Both the position numbers and the translations under genes were made by a program. This document shows, piece by piece, positions 23,976-32,798 of a DNA stretch of 64,000 nt. How positions within the stretch are numbered: position 1 is the stretch's first letter; every line of letters begins with the position of its first letter. The notes below the pieces were generated by a model. That model made no database searches, was not told the DNA's origin, and saw only the letters and a program-made list of their open reading frames with translations. This DNA comes from CAZMBI01 sp964564675 (GTDB lineage: Bacteria > Pseudomonadota > Alphaproteobacteria > Rickettsiales > UBA3002): assembly GCA_964564675.1 (NCBI GenBank), contig CAZMBI010000007.1:31186-95185 (forward strand). The letters run 5' to 3'.

Positions 23976-25964
23976 CTAGTGAATCGACGCGCCAGGGGGG
24001 ACTTCGAGGTTTTTAGAGAACTCCTCACGCAACGAGCGATCTTGCCAGTTAATCGGTGTCTGGGAATATTCAATGGGTGGATAGTGGCGGGTTTCCGTGT
24101 CTTTGTCGGCCTGTTTGCCATCCTGCAGTTGCACATCCGCCACCTTCGGCCGCGGCGTCTGGGGCAATTGCCGGGCAGACTCACGGATTTCTTCCTTTTG
24201 CGCTTTCAGTGCTTTGGCTTCCGCTCTTTCCTGTTCGCGTTCTTGCTGCTCTTCTCTTACCACGCTTGCCACCTTGCGGGGACTGGCAGGCTCCAGAACC
24301 TGTTCCCGGATATCGCTCAGCGCACCCTTAACCTCACCGGCCTTCAAAGCGGCGGCGCCGTCAATCAGGCGATAGATCGCCTTATCCATGGTCGGTTTAT
24401 CCCAGCGCAGCGCCGTTTCGGCTTTGGCGATCATATACGGGGTATAGCTGATCGATGCATTGACCCAGTCATGAACATATTCCTGTTGCGCTTTCGAAGT
24501 GGCCAGTCCCAGCCGTTGCAAGTTCTTAATTGTGCGGCGGCCGGCCTCATAACATTGCTTACCGTTCCAGTCGAGCATCTTATCCAGCACGCCGGCGCTA
24601 GCCTTGGGGCCATGCGGATAGAAATCTTTATTGAAGCTGGTGTTAGGCAGTACACGTCCGTTTAACGTAACCTGGCCGCCTTTACGCACCTGCTCATGGT
24701 GATCGAAATAATTATAATGAACACCGTCCGGCCCCATCACCAGGCCGCTGTTACGACGCTGCGCGAGATCGGAATAATCAGGCGCCAAGTGATATCCTAC
24801 CCCTTTATATTTCGCCTGAGGCACCCGGAACATCCAGAAAAACGGGACGGCCGGCGTCATATAGATAGTTGCTTTGATAGCGCTTTTGGTAATGTAGCGG
24901 AAACTGTAAGCGGCGGCATCGAGAACGGCATGGAACGGATCGCCCGGAATATGTGGAGACGGTAACGCTCCTTCTTTGCGGAAATCGTCAATAGTATCCG
25001 CCACCTCTTCATACATATCACGATACATTAGTGTATACCAGTTATAGCCCGTAAAGCGCAGCTGAAAGTCAAGCGCCAGGGACGGAGTGAAGCTACCGAT
25101 GATCTGCCCTTCTTTATTGACCTGCCAGCCGGCGCGCACCCGGTCGGATAAAAATTTAAAGCCCGGCGTAAAACGGTTGATCGCCTGACGTTGCCAGCGC
25201 ATCTGATATACATAAGGTAATGCGGCGGCCCAGTCCTCACCCTGGTTTTTGGTCAGAATTTTCCAGGCCTGTTTGCCTACCGCCTTAGCGAATTGCCGGG
25301 TGTCGAAATAACCGTCTTTATACCAGCTGTTGGTGATATTGGGATCGAGGCTGTTCGCAATCTGACGACCCCAGGCATCCCCCGTGCTGCCCATGGCGAA
25401 ATCAAATGTTATGGCAACGATTTCATGGCCCAGACTCCGACCCGAACCTGACGGATTGGTCAATGTTTTCTGATAGCCTTCGTAAAAACTTTTTGGCCGA
25501 AAGCGCACTACATCGTTGGCCAGCAGGTTTTTATTGATATGCGGGTTAGCGATCGGCATCGCGCGCACAAAGCTTTTTATCGGCGGAGCGGCTATCCGAT
25601 CAAACGCACGCGCGACATAGCGCAGCGGATAATGGGTGAGGTCTTTCGTGGTCAGCGCCAGCTCTGGATGATAACCCGGTAACTGCTTACGGATCGCCGC
25701 CTGCCCCATCGCATAAAATGTGGCCCCCATGATACCGCGCGAGAACAGGCGAACCAGAATCCGGTTAGCAGTGTAACTGGTCCAGTTCGGCTTTTTGACG
25801 ATATCGTCGCTAATATCCTCATAGCCTGAGCCGAAGAGAAATTCACCGTAGGATTCCCGGTTCTCGCGTTCAGCCTCCGGACTGCGCGAACCCTTCTCAT
25901 ATCGTAAAAACGCCGAAAACGGATTCCGGTCTTCTTCACGTGTTATGTCGTCATCATCTGCCAT
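23976..25964 (-). CDS. Large protein of unknown function
   Basis: 662 aa from ATG 25964 (MADDDDITREEDRNPF); an in-frame GTG at 25991 is possible. Not recognised. Aromatic-rich body with one hydrophobic stretch near residue 385 (ATIYMTPAVPFFWMF) and possibly another near 85-100 (GIMGATFYAMGQAAI), so perhaps membrane-associated. The C-terminal 120 residues are a charged coiled coil (REEQQEREQERAEAKALKAQ) and then a Pro-rich tail. No signal peptide. The upstream spacer of about 100 bp shows no clear promoter. Codon use is like the neighbours, so a resident gene. Confidence 0.7.
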   Translation of the reverse strand: MADDDDITREEDRNPFSAFLRYEKGSRSPEAERENRESYGEFLFGSGYEDISDDIVKKPNWTSYTANRILVRLFSRGIMGATFYAMGQAAIRKQLPGYHPELALTTKDLTHYPLRYVARAFDRIAAPPIKSFVRAMPIANPHINKNLLANDVVRFRPKSFYEGYQKTLTNPSGSGRSLGHEIVAITFDFAMGSTGDAWGRQIANSLDPNITNSWYKDGYFDTRQFAKAVGKQAWKILTKNQGEDWAAALPYVYQMRWQRQAINRFTPGFKFLSDRVRAGWQVNKEGQIIGSFTPSLALDFQLRFTGYNWYTLMYRDMYEEVADTIDDFRKEGALPSPHIPGDPFHAVLDAAAYSFRYITKSAIKATIYMTPAVPFFWMFRVPQAKYKGVGYHLAPDYSDLAQRRNSGLVMGPDGVHYNYFDHHEQVRKGGQVTLNGRVLPNTSFNKDFYPHGPKASAGVLDKMLDWNGKQCYEAGRRTIKNLQRLGLATSKAQQEYVHDWVNASISYTPYMIAKAETALRWDKPTMDKAIYRLIDGAAALKAGEVKGALSDIREQVLEPASPRKVASVVREEQQEREQERAEAKALKAQKEEIRESARQLPQTPRPKVADVQLQDGKQADKDTETRHYPPIEYSQTPINWQDRSLREEFSKNLEVPPGASIH

Positions 25965-26093
25965 GTCATATAGCTCGGTTGGCAGGCGCACGCCATCATG
26001 CGCACACTTTTCGCCTTACATACTGTTATATCACGATATTGAGAGGCGAATTGTGAAGCTTTTATGACAAGCTTTTGCAGAAAAACCGAACGG

Positions 26094-26753
26094 TTAGAAG
26101 GGAATACGGATAAAGGCTTCCAGATTATGGCCGTCATAGCTGTACTCCATCGACTGGCCGGCGGTGGTGGAAAAATTAGGATCAGCGGTGCCAAAATAAC
26201 GGTAACCCACACCAATCAATGCGTTTTTTAGGCGCTCAGACGACAGTTTATAAGCCACGCCAGCCATGCCCTGATAGGCCAGCGCAGTATCCTCATCGGC
26301 GACATTAATGGTGAGGCTGTCAAATTTGTGTTGTGCAACACCCAACCCTGCGCCCAGATACGGCAGCCACTCGGAACCCGTATCAAAGTCATAATAGCCG
26401 TTGACCATGCCAACATATGATTCAATGCTGCCGCCGACGCCCTCAGGAGCGATTGTACCGCCATCGAGCTCATCGAAATCGCTTTCACGGTACATTATTT
26501 CCAGCTCCAGGCGCGTCTGACTGAGCCGACCTTCCATCTGCGGCGAATAACCCACAGATAACCCGACGGCGTATTCCAGATCATGCTCCAGATCGCCAAC
26601 ATCGGTGCCGCCGATGTCAAGCTGCGTATCCTGCATAAAACTGAGTTCGCCATGTGCCCCGATATAAAACGGTGACTGAGTGTTTGCCGAAGCACTCGCT
26701 GCGTGAGCCATATATACTAAAACGGCCGTTATGACCAACACTGATTGATACAC
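26094..26753 (-). CDS. Outer-membrane beta-barrel protein (second of tandem pair)
   Basis: 219 aa from GTG 26753, chosen because it gives a signal peptide (MYQSVLVITAVLVYMAHAAS, cleavage near ASA) behind a CAGGG and because upstream ATGs lie inside the previous gene. OmpA/OMP_b-brl-like 8-strand barrel: YIGAHGELSF, YYDFDTGSEWLPYLGAGLG, IGVGYRYFG and the C-terminal strand HNLEAFIRIPF ending in Phe, the BAM signal. Paralogous to the gene just upstream. Confidence 0.8.
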   Translation of the reverse strand: MYQSVLVITAVLVYMAHAASASANTQSPFYIGAHGELSFMQDTQLDIGGTDVGDLEHDLEYAVGLSVGYSPQMEGRLSQTRLELEIMYRESDFDELDGGTIAPEGVGGSIESYVGMVNGYYDFDTGSEWLPYLGAGLGVAQHKFDSLTINVADEDTALAYQGMAGVAYKLSSERLKNALIGVGYRYFGTADPNFSTTAGQSMEYSYDGHNLEAFIRIPF

Positions 26754-26790
26754 GAATATACCCTGATGCCGTAGTGTGAAGCGTATGTGA

Positions 26791-27465
26791 TTAGAAGCGG
26801 AAACGGGCGTTAAGCTCGAGATTATGGGAATCATAATCATGCTCCAGCGAACCGCCAGCCTGGGTATCGAATTCCGGATCTAATGTGGCGAAGTAGCGAT
26901 AGCCAATGCCCCAATCGGTGTTGGGAATGCTTTGCGGTGAATAATACAACCCCAGCATACCCTGGTAGGAAAAGACGGTATCATCATTATCCACACCAAC
27001 CGCCGCACTGTCGAAATCCCAGAATGTGGCACCAAGCCCCGCCCCAACATAGGGCGTCAGCTGGCTGTTATTATGAAAGTCATAAAACGCGTTGGCCATG
27101 AGCGAACTGCCAGATAGGTCGCCATTGAGGCTGATACTGGCCGGCACGCCACCGACCGAGCCGTTGAGCGAATCAAAATCTTGCGAGCGGTAGGTATATT
27201 CCAACTCGAAGCGCGCGTTATCGAGTGCGGAACCCGAGCGATAGGGACGGTATCCGATGGAGCCGCCGACGCCATAACCTTCCTTAAACCCGACTTCAAC
27301 ACCGCTTAAGCCATCGCCCTCAACATCAACATCGGGGATATAAGCCAGCTGACCGTGCAGCCCGACATACCAATTGGGCCAATTGTCCTGGTACTGGTTG
27401 GCCAAGGCGGTGGCAGGAAGGACAAGAGAAATAGCATAAATCAGAACATATTTGATCGTAGACAT
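26791..27465 (-). CDS. Outer-membrane beta-barrel protein (first of tandem pair)
   Basis: 224 aa from ATG 27465, with AAGGAG seven bases upstream. Signal peptide MSTIKYVLIYAISLVLPATA, cleavage after ALA. Barrel motifs match the next gene: WYVGLHGQLAYIPD, FYDFHNNSQLTPYVGAGLG, GIGYRYFATLDPEFDT and the terminal HNLELNARFRF. 37 bp separate it from the second copy. Function of such small barrels (adhesion, immune evasion or porin-like) cannot be told from sequence. Confidence 0.82.
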   Translation of the reverse strand: MSTIKYVLIYAISLVLPATALANQYQDNWPNWYVGLHGQLAYIPDVDVEGDGLSGVEVGFKEGYGVGGSIGYRPYRSGSALDNARFELEYTYRSQDFDSLNGSVGGVPASISLNGDLSGSSLMANAFYDFHNNSQLTPYVGAGLGATFWDFDSAAVGVDNDDTVFSYQGMLGLYYSPQSIPNTDWGIGYRYFATLDPEFDTQAGGSLEHDYDSHNLELNARFRF

Positions 27466-27607
27466 CGGATCGCTCCTTATTTTTTGTGCTTTTCTCATTT
27501 ATGCGGATTCGGGCCGGCTTTTGCAATTGCTATTGGTGCCGGCTATCGCTTATAACCCTTTTTATCCCCAACTGTGGGATTTTGACCATGGAAATATCAG
27601 GATATGA

Positions 27608-27695
27608 GCCCTCGTGGCGGAATTTGGTAGACGCTGCGGACTTAAAATCCGTTTCCCGTAAGGGAGTGCCGGTTCGAGTCCGGCCGAGGGCACCA
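27608..27695 (+). tRNA. tRNA-Leu (anticodon UAA)
   Basis: Acceptor arm GCCCTCG pairs with CGAGGGC, discriminator A and encoded CCA at 27693-27695. Anticodon loop CTTAAAA places TAA at 27643-27645. A long variable arm (class II) and the T-loop GGTTCGAGTCC complete the 88-nt structure. Confidence 0.95.
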
Positions 27696-27720
27696 CGCCT
27701 CGCTCTTCACGCTACGCCCA

Positions 27721-27768
27721 GCGCAGCCCGTGTGGGCGAAAGCGGGCGCTGCGGCGTCATCTGTTTTT
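27721..27768 (+). terminator. Possible terminator after tRNA-Leu
   Basis: CGCAGCCCG and CGGGCGCTGCG form a 9-10 bp stem with one bulge; a T5 run follows about ten bases later (27763-27767). The gap before the T-run makes this only moderate. Confidence 0.4.
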
Positions 27769-29344
27769 ATTGCTCGAATAGGGCGCGCAGTGTATGCGAC
27801 AGATCATGTTGGCGGAACGGTTTGCGCAGCAGCCGCACATGCTGGGCCAGTGTGCCCTCTTCCAGCACATCCTGATCGGCATAACCGGTATTCAACACGA
27901 TTTTTAAGTCCGGATATAACGCGAGGGCTTTTTCCGCCAGTTTGGGGCCATTCAGCCCGCCAGCCAGCATGACATCCGACAGCAGCGCATCCACCGTGTG
28001 CGCCTGCAGCATATCCAGCGCCCGTTCTCCCGATTCACAGGACAGCACCTGATAGCCGAGCTGTTCCACCATTTGCGTGGTCATATGCCGCACCTCTGCC
28101 TCGTCCTCGACTACCAGCACCGTTTTAAGGCGAGGATTCATCTCCAGCCGTCGATATTCCTCATGCGACCTGTAGACCTTGTCGGCTTCCAGCTCGCCAT
28201 GGGTGCGCGGAAAATACAGCCGGACCGTTGTGCCCTTGCCGACTTCGCTGTCGAGATGAATATAGCCCTGGCTTTGCTTGATAAAGCCATAAACCATGCT
28301 CAAGCCCATACCGGTGCCTTTGCCAAGCCCTTTGGTGGAAAAAAACGGCTCGAACACCTTGTCGATATGTTCCTGCGCTATCCCCTGACCGGTATCGATA
28401 ATCGACAGCATCACATAATCGCCGGGCACTATGGTTTTCACCGGTTGTTCGTGCAACGAATCCTGTTTAATATTTAGCGTGCGTAACACCAGCGAACCGC
28501 CCTCTGGCATGGCATCGCGCGCATTGACCGACAAATTCAGAATCGCATTTTGCAATTGCAACGAATCGGCCTCAATCGGCCATAAATCGGAAGAAAAATC
28601 TGTTATAATCTCAATATTCGGGCCAAGCGTACGCTTCATCAGCGCTGAGAGATAAAACACCATGTCGTTAAGCTGCAGCACCTCCACCTTGAAGGTCTGC
28701 TTACGCGCAAACCCGAGCAATTGATCGATGAGGGAGGCGCCCTGCTCCGCCGCGTGGATACAGGGCTGCACACGCGCGCGGAGTGGATCGTCAGTGGGCA
28801 GATGTTCCATCAACAAATCCAGATTGCCCAGCATGACAGCCAGAAGATTATTAAAATCATGGGCGATGCCGGAAGTCAGGTGGCCGATGGCCTCCATTTT
28901 CTGAAGCTGGCGCAACTGTCTGCGCTCCTCTTCCGCCCGCTTTTGTTCTGTAGAGTCCTGAATAATAATGACAAAAGCGTGCTCACCTGCTTCGCCGGTG
29001 GCCCCGACGGCCAGATCCATCGGAAACATCGACCCGTCTTTGCGCCGACCCGATACTTCGCGGCCAATCCCGGTAATTTTGGGTTCTTCAGAACGCAAAT
29101 AATTGTCGATATAGCAATCATGCGCGCTATGATAAAGCTCTGGCATCAGCATGCTAACATTGCAGCCGACCACCTCATCTGCACGATATCCGAACAAATA
29201 TTGGCAGGCACGGTTATAGGACTGCACAATTCCATTATGATTGATCGTGATGACTCCGTCGACAATCGTATCCAGCAACGTGTTGAGCAGATCCTGCAAG
29301 CCCTCACACCGCTGAATGCTCTGCGTTTGAGAAGAGCCCTCCAT
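27767..29344 (-). CDS. PAS hybrid histidine kinase
   Basis: 525 aa from ATG 29344. Order: PAS domain (res about 15-130: LLDTIVDGVITINHNGIVQSYN and the PAC segment GRRKDGSMFP), a phosphoacceptor helix with IAHDFNNLLAVMLGNL, HATPase_c (N-box NLSVNARDAMPEGG, GKGTGMGLSMVYGF), then a receiver domain (VLVVEDEAEV, phosphoacceptor in LLSDVMLAGGLNG). The HDFNNLLA type is the FixL/HWE-like class common in Rhizobia-type and other Alphaproteobacteria. No membrane helix, so a cytoplasmic sensor. It starts 1 bp after the response regulator stop (TGATATG); signal unknown. Confidence 0.88.
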   Translation of the reverse strand: MEGSSQTQSIQRCEGLQDLLNTLLDTIVDGVITINHNGIVQSYNRACQYLFGYRADEVVGCNVSMLMPELYHSAHDCYIDNYLRSEEPKITGIGREVSGRRKDGSMFPMDLAVGATGEAGEHAFVIIIQDSTEQKRAEEERRQLRQLQKMEAIGHLTSGIAHDFNNLLAVMLGNLDLLMEHLPTDDPLRARVQPCIHAAEQGASLIDQLLGFARKQTFKVEVLQLNDMVFYLSALMKRTLGPNIEIITDFSSDLWPIEADSLQLQNAILNLSVNARDAMPEGGSLVLRTLNIKQDSLHEQPVKTIVPGDYVMLSIIDTGQGIAQEHIDKVFEPFFSTKGLGKGTGMGLSMVYGFIKQSQGYIHLDSEVGKGTTVRLYFPRTHGELEADKVYRSHEEYRRLEMNPRLKTVLVVEDEAEVRHMTTQMVEQLGYQVLSCESGERALDMLQAHTVDALLSDVMLAGGLNGPKLAEKALALYPDLKIVLNTGYADQDVLEEGTLAQHVRLLRKPFRQHDLSHTLRALFEQ

Positions 29345-29345
29345 A

Positions 29346-29744
29346 TCAGGCCAATTGCCGCGCGCCGCCCGAGGCCTGGTTTTTGACTTGTGTAAACAGT
29401 TCACGCAGTTGCTTGACCCGCATCGGCTTGGCAAAATTGGCAATCACATGCAGCCCCAAGGCCTTACCCATGCGTTCGGCCATCTCGCGGCTTTCAGCGT
29501 AGCTGCCGCTGAGAATGGCGATTTGCGCCGCTGAATAGGTCTGAGATAAATATTGCATCACCTCCAGGCCGTCTATATCGGGCATCAATAAATCCATGAT
29601 GATGAGATCGGGTTGGAATTCGCTGTGGTGAGATTCGATTTCTCGCGGCGTGGACGCATGCCTTGTATCAAAACCTTCCAACTCCGCCACTTCCTTTACC
29701 ATATTCGCGAGATGGGCTTCATCTTCGATAATCAAAGCCTTCAT
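29346..29744 (-). CDS. Single-domain response regulator
   Basis: 132 aa receiver domain only: acidic EDE at 7-9, phosphoacceptor Asp51 in LIIMDLLMPDIDGL, and a Lys in NFAKPMRVK. Upstream AAGGGGGG is a strong Shine-Dalgarno. It precedes the hybrid kinase, with the kinase ATG 1 bp after its stop, so it is likely phosphorylated by that kinase. No output domain; it may act through protein contact. Confidence 0.87.
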   Translation of the reverse strand: MKALIIEDEAHLANMVKEVAELEGFDTRHASTPREIESHHSEFQPDLIIMDLLMPDIDGLEVMQYLSQTYSAAQIAILSGSYAESREMAERMGKALGLHVIANFAKPMRVKQLRELFTQVKNQASGGARQLA

Positions 29745-29990
29745 GCACCCCCCCTTATATTTATATATATATTGTATAATTCATATTAATAATAGATCGT
29801 GTGCTGTCAAGAAAGATAAGGAAAGGCTTTACTAACAATTTTATTAACTTAGATTGCTAACTCCTAATAAACTGATTTATTTTCTTTTATTTTTATTATG
29901 TATCATATCGGAACATGTGCGCGTACTAGACAGTCCCGCAGGCTTCTGCTATGGCCTAGCATTTACAAAACTGCAGGAGTATTGTCAGCC

Positions 29991-30683
29991 ATGCCCAGTC
30001 CTTACTATGAAAATAATCTAAAAGAACGGGTTAGCTCAGGTAGTCATCGCGATGTGGTCGGTGGCTTCTGGGATGAACTCGGCAAAATGCAACTTGATTT
30101 TCTCACCGGTCAGGGACTTCAACCGCACCATTATCTGCTGGATATCGGCTGCGGCGCGCTGCGGCTTGGTACGATGGCCGTGGATTATCTGGAACCGCGC
30201 CATTATTTCGGCACCGATATCAGCGAAGAACTGCTCGATGCCGGTTACAATAAAGAGTTAACCGACCGCCAGCGCGAGCGGTTGCCGCGTAGCAATCTGG
30301 TGGTCAACAGCGATTTTGACTTCAGTTTTCTGGCGGATCAGAAAGTCGATGTCGCCATCGCCCAGTCTGTCTTTACACATCTGCCAATGAACCATATCCG
30401 CCACTGCCTGCATATGCTACACCCATATATGAAGCCAAGCAGCGCATTTTACGCCTCGTTTTCGCTGTGCCCGGATCATCACCCGATTGTCGAGAAGCTG
30501 GTGCACCCGACCGCGGAGGAACTGGTTACGGAAGTGGCCACCTATGACATCAAGGATCCGTATCACTATACGCTGGAAGACCTGGAATATTGCGCCAAAA
30601 ATACGCCGTGGAAATTCCAGTTTCTGGGAGACTGGGGCCATCCGCGCAACCTGCAGATGGCGGCCTTCATATTAGAGGGATAA
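29991..30683 (+). CDS. Class I SAM-dependent methyltransferase
   Basis: 230 aa from ATG 29991 (MPSPYYENNLKERV), with AGGAG 11 bases upstream; the frame is open further upstream but that part is unlike the family. Motif I LLDIGCGALRLGT binds S-adenosylmethionine, and YFGTDISEELLDAG is the acidic post-II loop. It is convergent with a sulfotransferase gene, with overlapping ends (30672-30683). Substrate unknown; a sugar or lipid acceptor is a guess from the neighbourhood. Confidence 0.8.
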   Translation: MPSPYYENNLKERVSSGSHRDVVGGFWDELGKMQLDFLTGQGLQPHHYLLDIGCGALRLGTMAVDYLEPRHYFGTDISEELLDAGYNKELTDRQRERLPRSNLVVNSDFDFSFLADQKVDVAIAQSVFTHLPMNHIRHCLHMLHPYMKPSSAFYASFSLCPDHHPIVEKLVHPTAEELVTEVATYDIKDPYHYTLEDLEYCAKNTPWKFQFLGDWGHPRNLQMAAFILEG

Positions 30684-31727
30684 ACGGGCTTTGGCGGCGA
30701 GCAGTCGCTCCCGCAGACGCCACCAACGTGTTTGCCTGATGGCCTTGCATTCATGCGCCAGAGGCTCCAGCGTGCTGACATAGCGTTTCAGCTCGTCCAG
30801 CTCATGACTGATTAAATGCGTTTGCTCCAGAAGTTCGCTGATGCGGGCCTCCTGCTCTTCGACGGTGGTCATCGCCCGGTCCATCGCCTCCTTTTGTGTA
30901 TGCAATTCCATGCGGGTCGCATATTCCGCGGCGAAACCCCCCATAATTTCCTGTGCATGCCGGCTGAATGTTAGCGGCGCCGTGCACGTAATCCGCTCAT
31001 GCGCCAGATCATCGGCAAGCCGGGCCTGATAACCGGTCATCAGTTCCGTCGGACTAAACGCCTCCGCCCGTGAGCGATACAAAGCCGGCTCAATAAAATC
31101 GGTGACCGTTTCCGCTTCAAGTGCGTGCAGTGGGCTCACCCCGGCTTCGGCCAGTCCATCATACAGACGACCGGCCGTAGACACGGGCCGCTCGATAATA
31201 TCACGGTAATGGGTGACAATCGTGCGCGCCGGATCAATGGCATTGAGCACGCCGACAATGGCGTACTCCCATAAAGCCAGGCCGTAGAACAGCGGCATCT
31301 GATTGCGTGTTTGCAGGGAACGGGCAACCTCGAGCGGATCGCGGTGTACGACGACAAAGACTGGATGATTCAGATGTGGTAGCCAGTACGGTAGGGTATG
31401 GCACAGGCGCGGGTCTTTGATAACTGCCGGTTCATCAAGCCGTGCGAGGATGGTTTGCATCGTCTCTTGTAACGATTCCGGCGGCGCCGCATCCGTTTCA
31501 TCCCCGTGCAGCGGCCACCCGCTCAAATCATGCCAATGGCAGCCGTGATGCGCCAACAGGGCGTCATTACAGTCAATCACGTCTTGACGCTCCCAGAATC
31601 CTTTGGGGTTTTCATCATTGGCGGCAATCAGGTCATCTTCGTGGCCGGCATGCGCACCCATCAGATTGATCAGCCGCGTCACCGTGGAGGTGCCGGAGCG
31701 GTGCATGCCAAGGACAATAATATGCAT
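30672..31727 (-). CDS. Sulfotransferase-family protein
   Basis: 351 aa from ATG 31727. The 5'-phosphosulfate-binding loop is at the very N-terminus: MHIIVLGMHRSGTSTVTRL; the 3'-phosphate segment is VVVHRDPLEVARSL. These are PAPS sulfotransferase marks. The last 90 residues are a coiled coil (EEQEARISELLEQTHLISHE) and a basic tail, reminiscent of C-terminal extensions in glycan-modifying enzymes. 64 bp downstream of a glycosyltransferase-like gene in the same direction. Acceptor unknown. Confidence 0.8.
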   Translation of the reverse strand: MHIIVLGMHRSGTSTVTRLINLMGAHAGHEDDLIAANDENPKGFWERQDVIDCNDALLAHHGCHWHDLSGWPLHGDETDAAPPESLQETMQTILARLDEPAVIKDPRLCHTLPYWLPHLNHPVFVVVHRDPLEVARSLQTRNQMPLFYGLALWEYAIVGVLNAIDPARTIVTHYRDIIERPVSTAGRLYDGLAEAGVSPLHALEAETVTDFIEPALYRSRAEAFSPTELMTGYQARLADDLAHERITCTAPLTFSRHAQEIMGGFAAEYATRMELHTQKEAMDRAMTTVEEQEARISELLEQTHLISHELDELKRYVSTLEPLAHECKAIRQTRWWRLRERLLAAKARLSL

Positions 31728-31791
31728 ACGCGTGACGCCGTAAGTGATTTGAGGCCAGCGTAACGCAGATTCGGATGCCGGCAAGTGCTTT

Positions 31792-32682
31792 TTAAAGCGT
31801 AGTATGCTGCTGGAAATGCAAACGCTTGAGCTCACGGCGCACATGCGACTGGCTATGCAGCAACAGTCCCGACAAGGCGCCGGCAAAGGCCATCAGGCCA
31901 AAACTGGCCACGCCGATAATGCTGACTGACTCGCTCACCCATGAACTGAAGCCAAAATAATGCATCAGGAAAAACAGTTTATAAATAAGCGCGATGCCCA
32001 GACAGATCGCCGTCAGCAAACCGAACCATTTGAGCGGCCGCGCCTGCAGGTTCAGAATCAGCCGGGTCAACGAATAATGAAAGGCTTCGGGCCCGCTTGG
32101 CTCCGCCTGAGCGGAAAAGCCGGCCGGATGATCAAAGGTAAATTCACGATAGGGAATATCCAGTTCGAGCGCGTGGATGCTCCATTCCAAAGCGATGGGA
32201 AAGCCGCGCTCAAACGCAGCGAACGATTTGACAAACCGGCGCGAGAACACACGGTATTCCGAAAGTGGGGCGATGAGACGGCGGCCATATAGCCCCTCAC
32301 ACATGCGGCGCATATTGGCTTCTTCGCCGGTGGCTTCACTATCGATCACCGCCGAGGCCATATCCAGCCGGGTCTCGACCAATTGATGCACCATGGTGGC
32401 CGCAGCTGCCGGCGGATAAGCCGGATCGCCGGCATATACGAAAATATCGGCATCAACTTCGGTAAACATCCGGCGCACCACTTCAAAGCGGTTGCCGCTA
32501 TCGTCTTGACGGATGGTCACATCCAGCTTCTGCAGCGCCAAGCGGATACCGTCGCTGGGCGTTTGCCCATAAAAATAAATCGTAGCAAACGGTAAATGCT
32601 GGCGAAAGCCCTGCACTTGCTCTAGCAGGCTGGACGCTTCCGAGTCAGCATGTAACAACAACGCAATGGAATATGACGGCAT
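31792..32682 (-). CDS. Glycosyltransferase-2-like membrane protein
   Basis: 296 aa from ATG 32682 (MPSYSIALLLHADSEASS); an in-frame ATG 18 bases upstream is less likely. The first 200 residues resemble a GT-A fold, with a short acidic ADIFVYAGDPAYP in place of a standard DxD. Two membrane helices follow near the C-terminus (FGLLTAICLGIALIYKLFF and SIIGVASFGLMAFAGALSGLL), as in bactoprenol glucosyltransferases. The missing classical DxD makes activity uncertain. Probably co-transcribed with the sulfotransferase. Confidence 0.65.
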   Translation of the reverse strand: MPSYSIALLLHADSEASSLLEQVQGFRQHLPFATIYFYGQTPSDGIRLALQKLDVTIRQDDSGNRFEVVRRMFTEVDADIFVYAGDPAYPPAAAATMVHQLVETRLDMASAVIDSEATGEEANMRRMCEGLYGRRLIAPLSEYRVFSRRFVKSFAAFERGFPIALEWSIHALELDIPYREFTFDHPAGFSAQAEPSGPEAFHYSLTRLILNLQARPLKWFGLLTAICLGIALIYKLFFLMHYFGFSSWVSESVSIIGVASFGLMAFAGALSGLLLHSQSHVRRELKRLHFQQHTTL

Positions 32683-32798
32683 AATGCATGCTCTTTCCAA
32701 TTTTTCGCCAGCATTAACCCAGCTGCGGACGAAACGCCACCATTAAATATGGTGCGCCGTACTTGAACTTATAGGCGGTGGCGGTTACATAAGAAGCC

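Noticed and set aside
23931..24665. 244-codon plus-strand frame
   Set aside because: Entirely opposite the 662-aa gene and its flank; Phe/Leu/Arg-rich shadow without ribosome site.
28721..29386. 221-codon plus-strand frame
   Set aside because: Antisense to the hybrid kinase, which has full domain evidence.
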